NCBI RefSeq assembly: GCF_014805685.1
Contig: NC_060884.1
Span: 18,130,356-18,194,355 of the forward strand
Direction: 5' to 3'
Source: Silurus meridionalis
Lineage: Eukaryota > Chordata > Actinopteri > Siluriformes > Siluridae
Length of the DNA stretch: 64,000 nt
Below are positions 31,248-49,474 of the stretch, one piece after another. The stretch's first letter is position 1. Each line of letters opens with the position of its first letter. The notes under the pieces were generated by a model. That model was not told the origin of the DNA. It saw only the letters and a list, made by a program, of their open reading frames with translations, and made no database searches. Both the position numbers and the translations under genes were made by a program.

Positions 31248-31576
31248 TTACAATCAGTACAAATACACCGATTTGATTAATTATTATTATTAATAGTAAA
31301 TGACACGCCCACTTTTCCATATATGGATTTGTGTTGGGTGGAGACACCCTGTCCAGCGCGCAAAAACAACTAGTTATCCTGCACCGCCATCTAGCGTTCG
31401 CTACCAACACGACGACCCTTATAATGGGCTGAGAAAAATTGTTTTTTGACGTGTGTATTTTAGGTGACCTGGGAATAAAGGTAAAAAGTGTAATAAATGG
31501 GTCAGTGGTATAATCAGGGCTGTATTTCCACTCAACTTCCACTTGCAACAATCGCAAAATGAATATTTTAGTTTGT

Positions 31577-31577
<1 letters not shown>

Positions 31578-31632
<55 letters not shown>
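31578..31632. repeat. (CA)n microsatellite upstream of zxdc
   Basis: Pure CA run ending 113 nt before the zxdc start codon, at the edge of the CpG-rich promoter block. Confidence 0.95.
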
Positions 31633-31633
<1 letters not shown>

Positions 31634-31639
31634 CCCATA

Positions 31640-31744
31640 TCCGGACTCGGGTTGGGGCTCTGGCTCGCCATAAAGCGCGTAGTGGCTCAGCGCGGGATCG
31701 TGTAGGGCGGGCCTTTAACGCGCCGCTGCTACAGGGATACCAAG
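31640..31744 (+). promoter_or_regulatory. zxdc: Probable zxdc promoter / 5' leader
   Basis: A short CpG-rich block (GGGCGGGCC, GCGCGT, AACGCGCCG) in AT-rich DNA immediately precedes the zxdc start. An in-frame TAG at 31703-31705 with no ATG between it and 31745 fixes the first start codon. Confidence 0.55.
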
Positions 31745-33593
31745 ATGGAAATCCAGGGGCTTTCTAAAGCCCAAAACACTCACTACCAACATGGCGTCCC
31801 GCCTGGGACTGATATTTCGACTTCGGGAACGACAACGAGGACTGTTTCTAAACAAGCTCCACACGAAAACGAGAACAGCTTCGGATCGAAAGGCGACAAC
31901 AACAACAACCGGCCTTCATCCGCTCCGCTTCGCCTGTTGGCACAAAATGGCAGCGGTGCTCGACAAAGTGTACAACAGAAACGGAGAGAAAGTATCAGTA
32001 CGCTGTCAGAGGACGTTCATGCTGCTCATATGGAGCTCTGTAACCTGAAGGTGTTGAAGGAGAAAGAATACGGTGATTTAGAGCTGCCGCCGGACTTCGT
32101 GAAGGCCGAGCTGAAGTATGGAGAGGAGAATGAGGACGGCGTGCTGCAAATGGCGCTGCCACTTTTTGAGGGGGAGGAGGACGGATTCACTGCGCACTGC
32201 GAACCACGACCACAACTCCCAGATCCAGGTGTGATGAGGGACATATGTTTACCTGCAAGCGACGGCACTACGAGCTCTTCCGAAGCCAAAAACCCGAAGG
32301 AATATTACGTTGTTTTCAATAAAGTACAAGAAGATGGTGTTTATAGAGAATCCGGAAAGAAGACTGCAGCCTCCTCCAAACCCACCTACAGACCATCAGA
32401 GGTGCATCATACCCCGACCTTCTCCGAATCACAGCACAGCAATTTTACAGTCAAATCTAAATCATCTTCCACCTGCAGTGTTGAATGTTTGACAACCAGT
32501 TCTAAGCTAGTAAATGAACGCGGTCCTGCCACAGGAGGAAGGCAGGAGGGTGAGAAGCGCATTATGGAGGGTGGAAAGAGGTCTGATGAGAAAGTGTCTG
32601 CAGTGATGGTTGGTACTGATTTAGTGTCATTAGAGCATGCTTCAGGACATTTAACGGAATGTGAAACTAAAAACGACCCCCCTGAAACGCCTGCGCTTAG
32701 TACCAGCCCAGCTTTCATGCAGGACTACGTGAACTTGTCAGGCAGTGGTAACGGAGACCCTGCCAGCGACGGGCCATCAGAGACTTTCTCCGGGACCATC
32801 ATGATCAACAACCAGAGCATCATCGTTACTATCGAGAACGGGGTTTTAACTCTGGCAGCCCCACCGGAGGGCTACACCTACAAGGAGGATGCAGTGATAA
32901 GTTTAAAAGAGCATTTGGGGGTGAAAGAGCACGAAGACATCGTCCTCCTGAACTATGAGGGTGGTACTAAATCTCTGGGGAAGATGGCCGAGGACGAGGG
33001 CGATGCTGTGAGCGAATCCGAAGAACTGACGCTGACCGACGACTGCTCATTATCAGAGCTAGGCGCTCTGGACAACTCGGTCAAACGAGAAGAAGGCATT
33101 GTGTGCGACTCTGATTCAACAGCTCACTCCTCAAGAGGTCCTACTGAAGATGACCTGCAGCCCACGAGCATCGTCTGTTCAACTGGCTTGGCGAAGAAAG
33201 GCATTGCGGTGTCGTACCGCTGCCCACAGCCTGGCTGCGCATGCACTTTTGACAGCCGGCAGAAGCTCAAGATGCACTTGGTGTTTCACGCTGAAGACCA
33301 GCGGCCTTTTAAATGCACAGTGGAGGGCTGTGGTTGGTCCTTCACCACTTCTTACAAGCTGAAACGGCACCTGCAGTCCCACGACAAGCTACGACCCTAC
33401 GAGTGCAAGTATGAAAACTGCGGCCGCCGCTTCACCACCATTTATAATCTGAAGGCACATGCACGAGCACACGAGCAGGAGGACGCGTTTGCATGCGAAC
33501 TGTGTGGAGAAAGATTCCGCAGCGCTACACGTCTCGCCAACCATCAGAGGACGCACTTCGAGCCTGAACGACCCCACAAGTGCGAGTTCCCAG
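31745..33593 (+). CDS. zxdc: zxdc exon 1 (start, acidic N-terminus, fingers 1-4)
   Basis: Ends FEPERPHKCEFPG at donor GTGAGA, phase 1. Encodes complete fingers 1-4 and the first cysteine of finger 5. Confidence 0.95.
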
Positions 33594-36500
33594 GTGAGAA
33601 AGAACTGTGCCACCTTTAACATCCTGCCCCTTTTTATTACCAAGCTTTATACATATGCTCTCTTTGCCCTGTTCTTAGTGCAAGCCAACATGGTGTCACA
33701 TTGTGTCCAGTTAATCATTATTGTCTATATGTATATTTGTCACATAATAAGATTTAAACTTATTGAACTTGATCTTAATTTTTAACTAAAATGCTAAAAT
33801 TAATGCATTGTGTTCTACCCCTCAGGATGTGAGAAGGCCTTCATCACCTTCAGTGCCCTGTTCTCTCACAACAGGACCCACTTCAGAGAGACTAGCCAGT
33901 TCACCTGTACATACCCAGGCTGTGACAAGTGCTATGACAAGGCCTGCCGCCTTAAAATCCATCTTCGTAGTCACACAGGTACTCACTCATTGTAGACTCA
34001 AAGGTATACACTGTGGATAGTTACACGAGAAACAAATGAATGCTTTTGACCCCCAGGTTAAGTTGTCTCTGTCTTTTTACTGTTTAACAGGTGAGAGGCC
34101 TTTTGTCTGTGACTCAGAATCTTGTGGCTGGACTTTTACTAGCATGTCAAAGCTGCTGCGTCACAAAAGGTAAGAGTTTATCTTGGAAAAAAAAAAGCGC
34201 TAATCAATGTGGTTTAAGACCGTGGTCCCCAACCTTTTTTGCGGCACAGACCGGTTTAATGTCGGACAATATTTTCACGGACCGGTTTAATGTCGGGTTT
34301 TCAATGTCAATATTTTCACGGACCGGCCTTTCAGGTGTGGGGGTAAATGCAACAAAATAAAATGATACGACCGGCATAAAAACAGGTATTTTCTAAATAT
34401 AATAATAAACGTGAATCCACTGTGTTGTTTTTTGTTCATTTTGTTAGCTTGGGGGTTTGAATTTAGCGGTAATGTATTATGTGTTAGCGGCCGGAGCAGC
34501 CCCTTCAAGTAGGTAGCGGATGTAAGTAAGTCATGTGACCGAGGCATCATGACATGCATCAAGAGTGAGTCTAAGACAGATGTGGTAGAGAGAACCTGGG
34601 AATTTTTTACCAAATGCCCGGCGGTTGGGGACCACTGGTTTAGGATATTCGTTTCATGTATTATATACATTTTATTATTTTTATTTTCGCTTTTCAGGAA
34701 GCATGATGATGATCGGCGATTCACCTGTCCAGAAGAAGGTTGTGGAAAGTCCTTTACTCGTGCAGAGCATTTGAAAGGCCACAGTATCACCCACCTGGGC
34801 ACTAAGCCCTTTGAGTGCCCAGTTGAAGGTTGGTGTTTTGCACCTAATTGTGAGTGATATTGCATACATGATCATATTTTTTCAAATATAACTCCTGCAG
34901 GCTGTCATCTCCAAATTTCTATTAGCTCTGAAGGTCCATGGAGGATTATAAGATAGATCAAATGGAATTTAGCTTTTTAATTTACTTTCTTTTGACATGA
35001 AAACGTCTTACTGTTTGTCTAAAGCAAGGGACACACCATGCCGACAATTGGCCATCGGGCAATTTGGGGGGGTGGTGATTGGGTAGTTCTAAGTGTCGGT
35101 CGGCTTTGGTTTTTTTGGTGTGTTCTGCACTGTTGGCTCTAGCTGGATGGTGTTAGTTGTTTTTCGAAAGGCTGATTCTGCATGTCGAATCGGCGGTGGA
35201 GCTCGGAGCACATGAGAAAAAAACAGAACTGACCAAAGCAAAGGACGTAGTGAATAGAGAACACGCTGACACTTTTGGTCCTTCTTGCCACTTGTCTTTG
35301 CAACTTAAAAGACATGATTGAAAAAAGCTAGCTCTTCCGATTTCCCTCTGTGGATGCCAAATGCAGAAACCTTAACAAACACATTCATTTTGAGACCATG
35401 AGCAAATGTTAATAAATCGTGTTTGTTCATTAATTTGTGTAATGTAATCCTGTGTGTAGGATGTAATGCTAAGTTCTCAGCGAGGAGTAGCCTATACATC
35501 CATTCTAAGAAACACCGTCAGGATGGAGTGTCTCTGAGAAGCAGATGTCCTGTTGCAGGATGCACCAAGCACTTCTCATCTCGCAGTAGCCTCAAGAGTC
35601 ATATGCTTAAACACCACAACCTCAGCCCAGGTATGTGCACACACATCCATCAGCAGTTTATCCTTACGCATTAGAGCCATGCTTTCTTACAGTATAGTGT
35701 ATTTACAATTTCACATGGATTATATTGTAATGAAATTATATATTGTGAAGTTTAATAAATGAATTTAGAATCGTCTTGTACAACATGTACTCATAGGACA
35801 TATTCAAATTCAGAAGTGGTTATATTTTCAGCTAATCATTGACAGGCTGCTATTAAAATCAATTATTTTTTTGTTTGAACCTATTCCAGATGTGTTGAGT
35901 CAATTAGAAAACACAGCCACCCTGACGCCCAGCTGTGAGCTCACTAGTGCTGCTCAGAGTGCTACAACTGCTGGCACTGTTGGAACAGAGCTTAGCAGCC
36001 TGGATCTCTCGTCACTTTTCTCTAACGTTCCCTCCGGAGCATCCACTGTACCTACAGGGCCTACCTCACAGTCAGGCCCCGCTTCCTTCACCATGGACAT
36101 GGCTCTTGCAAGCAGTGGGATTCTTACTATCGATCCAGCTTCAGTAGGCTCAGCTTTGGGAGGAGCCAAACCTGTGGACCCTCTGATCTTGGCTGCAGGT
36201 GGGGATATGGGCGTGCATGTCCTGGATGCAGGGGCAGGGGGTGGAGTATTACAGCAAAATACACTGCAGTTGGACGATGTACAGACAGTAAACCCTGAGG
36301 CACTCGGAACATTAACGGCCTTGGCTATTCAGAGCACCTCTGTCGCAGAGCAGCTTCAAGCCCTGAGCTCCTCTAGCGTGTTAACTGCAGAGTCACCTTC
36401 CTCTTCTCTGACTCCACCCCTAGCTCCTTCCCTTTCTTCCTCTCTCACGTCGCCACTGTCATCGTCTCTTGCCCCATCTCTCACCTCCTCTCTTGTTCCG

Positions 36501-37908
36501 TCTCTTGCTTCTACTACAGTACCAGAGCTGCTGTCTTCCCAGGTAAAGACTGATATGGGGGCCAGTGAAGCAGCTGTGGGGCCATTACTAAGTGGAGTAG
36601 AGGTCCTGAGCCAGCCAGAGAACAGCAAAGCTCTTAGTCAGTTTGTTTTCTCAAGCCACAGCAGATCCTACAGCGGGCAGAAAGAGACTGAGATGCCTTC
36701 AGTTGCACCTTGTGCTTTTAGTGTAAGTATAGCGGAAAGAGGATGCAGATTTGTGTCGCCTGGTTTACACTTCTGCATCTGGAAACACTGAAGTCCACAA
36801 GGCTGACAATTAAGCAAAAATACTTAAATTCTTTCAATTGCATATATGATTCAGTACAGGAGTATAAACCAGCATACTTATCACCAGTGTATAATTCTAT
36901 GAAAATCTTTAATTTTATGTGGCTGCTACTTTTTCCTCAGTAAGAGCTAAACACTAAATCTGTAATGCTTGAGGTATACATTTTGTTAATACCAATATGA
37001 ACTTTAAACATGGAAGCTATAATGGTGCGTTTTATAAACATTTATTTTTATTGCACTTCCTGAAGGAGAGCACTGGTTCTGCCCGCACAGACTACAGGGC
37101 CATCCAACTGGTAAAACGGAAGAAGCAGAAAGGCCCTGCTCCGAATTCGTCACCTGCAGGTGCAACTCATCGGAAGTCTAAAGGGGTGAAGGGTTCCAAT
37201 GCTGCCGGGACAATGTCTTCGGGCAGTGCTCCATTTGTAGAAGGAACTGCATCGACAACCAGTGCAGGTCTCACTATCCGAGACCCGGTCACTGGAGTAC
37301 AGTATGTACAGATTCAGATACTTCAGGTGAGTCAAGCTGAGAGCATTTTGATTAGTATGACTTTGCTATTTGAATCACAGTGTGCTATTATAGTTTGCGT
37401 ATGTGTTTTTCAGGATGAACCGGCTACGGATGGAGATTTGGCTTTCCAGCTCAGTTCGCAGACTTCCACATCTCATTCCCAGCTAACAGTTGACCTGCCT
37501 GTCAATATATTGCAGGTTCAGCCTCCTAACTCAGTGATTTCTTCAATAAAAATAAATAATTAGAATTAGAGCTGTACATTGGGACTGGGATGCTGTATAA
37601 TTAACGTTTGGATGTTAAAACAATTTGTAAAAGAAACAGCTATATTTTGGATAATTAACTGAATGGTTAATATAGTTTTGTGATATATTTGATAAATATT
37701 CCTCCCTTTATAATATATTTATGTAGTAAACAATGGATAGTTTAATTTAATAATTTTGCATTATACAGTTCCAACAGAAAAATACTGAAATCACTGAAAT
37801 GTGTATGTGTTTTTCCATCAGGAGCCTTCTGCCATGACTGAGGATGATAACAGATCTGATAACTCTCAGTTCACTGGCAGCACCATTAACCTACAGGACC
37901 TGGAATAA
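31745..37908 (+). CDS. zxdc: ZXDC zinc-finger transcription factor, 9 coding exons
   Basis: ZXD-family nuclear factor; human ZXDC acts with ZXDA and CIITA in MHC class II transcription. Coding exons: 31745-33593, 33826-33978, 34091-34169, 34698-34828, 35460-35630, 35890-36722, 37066-37326, 37414-37515, 37822-37908; together 1221 residues with consistent phases (human about 858). The start ATG has A at -3 and G at +4. An acidic, Ser-rich N-terminus precedes a conserved GTIMINNQSIIVTIENG strand region. Ten C2H2 fingers run from about 491 to 790, with diagnostic CGWSFTTSYKLKRHLQSH and CGKSFTRAEHLKGHSITH. A Ser/Thr/Leu-rich activation region follows (about 795-1070), then SGSARTDYRAIQL-type sequence and the conserved C-terminal GSTINLQDLE. 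It is tail to tail with cfap100. One diverged fish copy, no frame damage seen. Confidence 0.95.
33826..33978 (+). CDS. zxdc: zxdc exon 2 (fingers 5-6)
   Basis: Encodes GCEKAFITFSALFSHNRTH and the finger FTCTYPGCDKCYDKACRLKI. Acceptor CTCAG, donor GTACTC; phases 1 to 1. Confidence 0.95.
34091..34169 (+). CDS. zxdc: zxdc exon 3 (finger 7)
   Basis: Encodes GERPFVCDSESCGWTFTSMS and KLLRHK. Acceptor AACAG, donor GTAAGA; phases 1 to 2. Confidence 0.94.
34220..34637. mobile_element. Non-autonomous hAT-like element in zxdc intron 3
   Basis: Termini CCGTGGTCCCCAACC and, on the opposite strand, CAGTGGTCCCCAACC are inverted repeats. Flanking 8-mers GTTTAAGA (34212-34219) and GTTTAGGA (34638-34645) differ by one base, fitting an 8-bp hAT target duplication. 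No coding sequence; 418 bp. Confidence 0.7.
34698..34828 (+). CDS. zxdc: zxdc exon 4 (finger 8, start of 9)
   Basis: Encodes RKHDDDRRFTCPEEGCGKSF through LGTKPFECPVEG. Acceptor TTTCAG, weak donor GTTGGT; phases 2 to 1. Confidence 0.93.
35020..35230. mobile_element. Possible dispersed repeat fragment in zxdc intron 4
   Basis: A locally GC-rich block with GGGACACACCATGCCGACAA and CGGTCGGC motifs, reminiscent of a fish DNA-transposon family. No termini were resolved. Confidence 0.25.
35460..35630 (+). CDS. zxdc: zxdc exon 5 (fingers 9-10)
   Basis: Encodes GCNAKFSARSSLYIHSKKH and the tenth finger CPVAGCTKHFSSRSSLKSHM. Acceptor GTGTAG, donor GTATGT; phases 1 to 1. Confidence 0.94.
35890..36722 (+). 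CDS. zxdc: zxdc exon 6 (activation region)
   Basis: Encodes DVLSQLENTATLTPSCELTS onward, including SSGILTIDPASVGSALGG and LDDVQTVNPEALGTL, conserved in ZXDC. A Ser/Leu/Pro-rich low-complexity stretch lies near the end. Donor GTAAGT, phase 0. Confidence 0.92.
37066..37326 (+). CDS. zxdc: zxdc exon 7
   Basis: Encodes ESTGSARTDYRAIQLVKRKK, near-identical to human ZXDC, and ends VQYVQIQILQ. Acceptor CTGAAG, donor GTGAGT; phase 0 both ends. Confidence 0.93.
37414..37515 (+). CDS. zxdc: zxdc exon 8
   Basis: Encodes DEPATDGDLAFQLSSQ and LTVDLPVNILQ. Acceptor TTTCAG; donor GTTCAG is weak, and readthrough gives a stop at 37561-37563. Confidence 0.9.
37822..37908 (+). CDS. zxdc: zxdc exon 9 (stop TAA)
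   Basis: Encodes EPSAMTEDDNRSDN and the conserved GSTINLQDLE terminus. Acceptor ATCAG; TAA 37906-37908. Confidence 0.94.
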   Translation, partial: EPSAMTEDDNRSDNSQFTGSTINLQDLE

Positions 37909-38038
37909 TGAACTCGTCTAAGAGACAGCAAAAGATCCTAGTAGACATACAGACAGTTGTATTTTCCTCTTAATTCCTACCTTCACAAAAGGAATCAGGT
38001 TTCAATGTCTGCCATCAGGGTATTTGTCTATTGGTGGT

Positions 38039-38043
<5 letters not shown>

Positions 38044-38078
<35 letters not shown>
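38044..38078. repeat. (TG)n microsatellite in the zxdc 3' UTR
   Basis: Pure TG run between the zxdc stop and its first AATAAA. Confidence 0.95.
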
Positions 38079-38079
<1 letters not shown>

Positions 38080-38137
38080 GTTTTTAATATACATCCTAAT
38101 TCCACAATTCCAAGATATATATTTGTATTTGACCAGG

Positions 38138-38143
38138 AATAAA
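38138..38143 (+). promoter_or_regulatory. zxdc: Candidate proximal poly(A) signal of zxdc
   Basis: AATAAA 230 nt after the zxdc stop. Confidence 0.4.
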
Positions 38144-38789
38144 GTTATTTCATGTGCTTCATGTATTAGTTAAGTTTCCTTTGTAGAGAACATGAACTTT
38201 TATTGGTAAAAGATTACTTACAAGCCATTAGACTTTGATATATTCCATTTCAAATTCGATATACACTTTGAATTGGGGAACATAATCTCGTATGACAGCT
38301 GCTTGATAAATCTGATATATTAAGACTCGATATGTTTAAGCAGGATTATGTAAATGAATGAGTGAATGTGAAACAGCACAATAGGTTATCATTGCTTGTA
38401 AGATTTATTATTACAGTAACATATCCATCAAAATAACTCTTTGTCGTTAGCATTGTCTTGAGTTTCTATTCAAGTCCTGAGGAGCACAGCTTTTATTGTC
38501 ATGAAAAGCTTTTTTTGTTCCAGTTGCTTTTGTTGCTTATTTTTGTATGGTTTTGTATAAAACATGAAAATGTCTTTTTATGTGTGTATGAAAGTATTAC
38601 ACAAGATTAAAAATGGCTCTCCTCTCCTATTTAAGATATTCTGTGAGGGGGGAGTCATAGAATCATGAGTCATTTGTAAATATTGTGTATGTATAAACTC
38701 GTAATTCAATTACTGTTTTCATAAGAACTTTTGATACATAATACACGTGCACTTATGTCTAGGCTATCTTTCTGTTAAGATCCTTGAAT

Positions 38790-38795
38790 AATAAA
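38790..38795 (+). promoter_or_regulatory. zxdc: Candidate distal poly(A) signal of zxdc
   Basis: AATAAA followed by a GT-rich stretch (GTGTTTGCTGTTG), the usual arrangement of a cleavage site. It would give a 3' UTR of about 0.9 kb. Confidence 0.5.
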
Positions 38796-38997
38796 GTGTT
38801 TGCTGTTGCTGATTTATATTGTATTACTATTATTATTATTATTACTATTTATCAATAATTAATATATAATGGGCAATGCACTTATGTATCTTTTCACAGA
38901 AACTAAAGATTTTGCATGGTTTGGGTTTCTGGAAAGGCACCAGGTTATAGTGATCTGCCCTGAATTGTAGAAGGGCATGCTGTTAGGAGTGATTGTT

Positions 38998-46139
<7,142 letters not shown>

Positions 46140-47221
46140 TCTGCAAGAGACAGATGTAGCTAAAATTAAATAAACATGTTAGTTTTTGCCCAAGCTCTTT
46201 ACCAAAATACTTTCTTCAAACTTTGAAGTCCTTTTAAATCCTCTTCCTAAAATTTATTTTAAAATAGATCATTAACAAAAAAAATATAGCTGCTCACTCT
46301 GAACCTAGTCGAAGGTTATATGTGGATATAGATATACTCACTGATTAACTGAACATACCCTTTGTTCACAAATATAATATACGTCATATGGCACACGGAA
46401 AGTGAGTTAAATTCACACATGCTTAAAGTGGAACGACATACTAACTTTCTACAGCAAAAACATCTAAGACATTATGATATTTAATTTTATTTATTTATTT
46501 TTAGCAATTGAATACATTACTTCATTCTGAACTAAATATTGCAATTCTTCTTGAAACTTTGAGGAGTTATATATATTTTTACTGCGGACGCTTTATTACT
46601 AAATGATCAAACAGTCAATCTAAAAAAAAGGAATGACAAAGCAATAGTCTTCTTGTGAAAGAATTTCCTGCAGAAGTGTGTGTATTCACTATACACAGTG
46701 CTGTTGAATGCTTTTATATGCTTGGTCAGAAGATGTTGTTTAATTCTGTATAGCAGCAGTTTAGAAAATAATTCCAGTTGCACTGCAAATCACCAGTTTA
46801 TTGTAAGGTACAGTACTATAATTTTGGAAGTAATATAACTATCTTTTAATTAAAAAGTAGACAGGCACATGCATGGTAAACATTCCATGAAAACTGGTTA
46901 AAAAACATGTTTCTAGTGGTTAATAAACATTCTGTAAGCAAAATTAAAAAGACATTGGAAATAGTATGAGACAAAGCTGTGAGTTTAAAAGACAACTGCT
47001 TCAGCACAGTGGGGCTTCTTCAGTTCCTTTGTCTTAAATGAATCAGCAGACATAAGAGTAACACAACAATTTGATAACATGGTAAGTAGTGAGGAAAACA
47101 CAGAGGTTAAAAGGTTGATATACAGTTGGAGAGTATTGCTAGATGCCTACATATAACTCTGAGCCCTCAGGATGAGTGAACAATAATAATGTGAGGACAG
47201 TTCTATAGAGAACACACTTAC

Positions 47222-47350
47222 CTTGATTTGTAATTCTGTAATGATGTTAGACCACTATTAATGAGCTTTTTTATGTATGTATAGATTAATTCCTAAAACT
47301 CTTTACTCTGAATTTTTGAAACTCTTAATTCTTCTGAATCGACTGTTTCC
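47222..47350 (-). other. cfap100: Probable cfap100 non-coding first exon
   Basis: On the minus strand a good donor AAG|GTAAGTGTG lies at 47222/47221, about 1.1 kb upstream of the ATG exon. The upstream edge (transcription start) is not defined by sequence; 47350 is a guess based on the X-box-like site just beyond it. Confidence 0.45.
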
Positions 47351-47363
47351 GCGTTTGTGTTTC

Positions 47364-47377
47364 GTTACCAAAGCAAC
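47364..47377. promoter_or_regulatory. cfap100: X-box-like RFX binding site
   Basis: GTTACCAAAGCAAC is a near-consensus, partly palindromic X-box (GTHNYY-two bases-RRNAAC on both strands). It lies about 140 nt upstream of the proposed first-exon donor of a ciliary gene, where RFX factors commonly bind. Confidence 0.6.
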
Positions 47378-47424
47378 CGAATAGTGTACGTTTTGTCTGG
47401 GACCAGCAGATGGCACTGTGTCCC

Positions 47425-47425
<1 letters not shown>

Positions 47426-47496
<71 letters not shown>
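47426..47496. repeat. (CA)n microsatellite
   Basis: Pure CA run of about 35 units just upstream of the X-box-like site relative to cfap100. Confidence 0.95.
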
Positions 47497-47497
<1 letters not shown>

Positions 47498-49474
47498 CCA
47501 TTCATTCAGTATTCACGGTGTAGAGGCTGAATTTCTCTTTTTTTGTGAAACATTAAGGCAATAACAGACTTCGATCTTTTAATTTATGTTTTTATTTCCA
47601 TATTCAGATATTGGGTTGTATGTTAATGACATACCTTTAATAATATTTGTAGGCATATGTGGGTGTGTGCACAAACATCATTATTGTCATAGATTACAAA
47701 ACCTATAACAAGTGAGGTTCTGTAGTCATATTTCTATAAAGTATTTACCACTGGCCAGAAACTGGGCTCCAAAATTGGCAAAGTATTAAGCTTTTAATAG
47801 TCTTAAGAACAAATCATTGGTCAGAAAATAAGCAAGAGCTTAACACATAACACAAGATTGTAGCTCTATTACTGCTCTATCAATCTTGGTTCCATTTATA
47901 AGCTTGTTATCAAACCCTTGATGGTGATAGGTGTGGCAGATAAACAGATAATGGCTAATCTTTTACAAAAAGAAAAATAAAACATCCCATAGATATTACT
48001 GATACACAGACGTGTTAATTCTTTGGGTGTTTATTTTGCATCAAACATTTTAATCATTATCACGATAATCTTTTGGTGTACAAAAATATTATACAAGTGA
48101 ATTACCCTGTTTCAAGCTTTTTCCCCAGGCATTTCCCTGCAGTCAAATAAACGAGCAAATGGTGTTGCAGTCGCTATCAGGAGTCCATTTTTTTATTTCT
48201 TGATAATTTTCTTACCAATGCTTTGTTGTTAAGAACATTAAAATATTATTTTGCCATTTTGAGCATGGTCTATTTTTGCCCAGGAGTATACATGCAAGAA
48301 AACCTGTCGCTTATTAAAAATCAATATGCACCACCTTATACCTGCCTGTCTCTTTGTCATATTTGACTTTTAAATAGATACCCTTGGAGTGGAGATTTGA
48401 TTCCTTTTTTTTTTTAAATAGAGGCTCACCTCAATGTTTACTGCAATATATAGATTTGTGCATATGCTTTTTGGGTATGACCTCAAGCACATATCCAAAC
48501 ATGCACAAATACAAGATGGTTTATGAGTCCTCCCCTCCCATGCAATGAGGACTGAGTGAGGATTGCTCCACTAACCATATACTGATTTAAGCAATACTGA
48601 TTTAGAAAGCAGCCATTTAAAGGCACACAGTGCAAGGCCAGGGTTGACTGATGACTAAAGGCCATTGAGGACTGGGGACTGACTTTTTCCCCCAGTTGTT
48701 TTTTACTGTCTAATTTATGTTTTTAGTTATAAAGTATAAAAACATCATGAAGATATATGGTTGACAAAACATCATGTAAGTAAATAAAATGCTTTATGAG
48801 TAAAATAAAACTTGTAGATATCCCAAAACTTGACTGTACTGTATCTGTACTGTATCAATGCCAGTGGATTTCCCTATTCCCAGATCCCCACTAAAAATGT
48901 AACTTTTCAGATGCTATCTTTCGTGCAAATGTTTCAGACATTGCCAAGTTCCAGTGTATTTCTGTTGCAGAAATTACATGCAAACTGGAGTCTTGTAGGT
49001 GGTTTACTGTTATAGTCTCCTGTATATATATCTATAATAATCTAAGCAGGGAATGTGCATGATAGACATGTGCAGAAATAATGGTCATCGTAGGCAGCAT
49101 TTTTATGCATTTTGGCTAGTACTCTAATGTTTAACAAAGCAACCCACAAGAGGCTTATGTTAATTGAGGTGTTTATCTCGGGCATTGTGTGGGCCGAATG
49201 ACTTTGTTTACTTTACATGACTGCATAAATTAGTTTGCATTTTTCAGAGCTGATCAGTATGTGTTGATATTTCTCTCATGTAAATACTGTATACTTAATG
49301 ATGCAGATTATTCAAATGCTTCCAGTAATGCTTGAAGTAACAAAGTACATTTTCAAACCAGACTTGTTACTTTAGTTTTGATATATTTGCTGATATAATC
49401 AATATTTCTTCTTCTCATTGCATGCCATTTTCAGCACATCAACCTATTTCCTGTCATTGCACGGCTTTTTCAAT

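Larger units (their letters stand above)
25444..31744. other. Intergenic region between cpne9 and zxdc
   Basis: No gene was supported. It contains the candidate cpne9 3' end, a GC-rich tandem pair of LTR-like units (26054-27014), a (TA)n run (28737-28802), a fish dispersed repeat (28803-29600), CT/TA runs (31182-31242), a (CA)n run (31578-31632) and the short CpG-rich zxdc promoter. 27020-28730 and 29610-31180 show nothing I recognise. Confidence 0.7.
37909..38997. other. Convergent 3' region of zxdc and cfap100
   Basis: About 1.1 kb between the two stop codons, presumably both 3' UTRs. It contains a (TG)n run at 38044-38078, two plus-strand AATAAA signals and an AT-rich tract with TTA repeats at about 38822-38848. 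No clear canonical AATAAA was seen on the minus strand for cfap100. Confidence 0.6.

Noticed and set aside
34287..34865. 192-codon minus-strand ORF over zxdc exon 4
   Set aside because: It is antisense to conserved zinc-finger coding sequence and runs through a hAT-like element; no family resemblance.
36723..36791. Readthrough end of zxdc exon 6
   Set aside because: A strong GTAAGT donor at 36723 and a conserved next exon (SARTDYRAIQL) show that splicing is the normal path.
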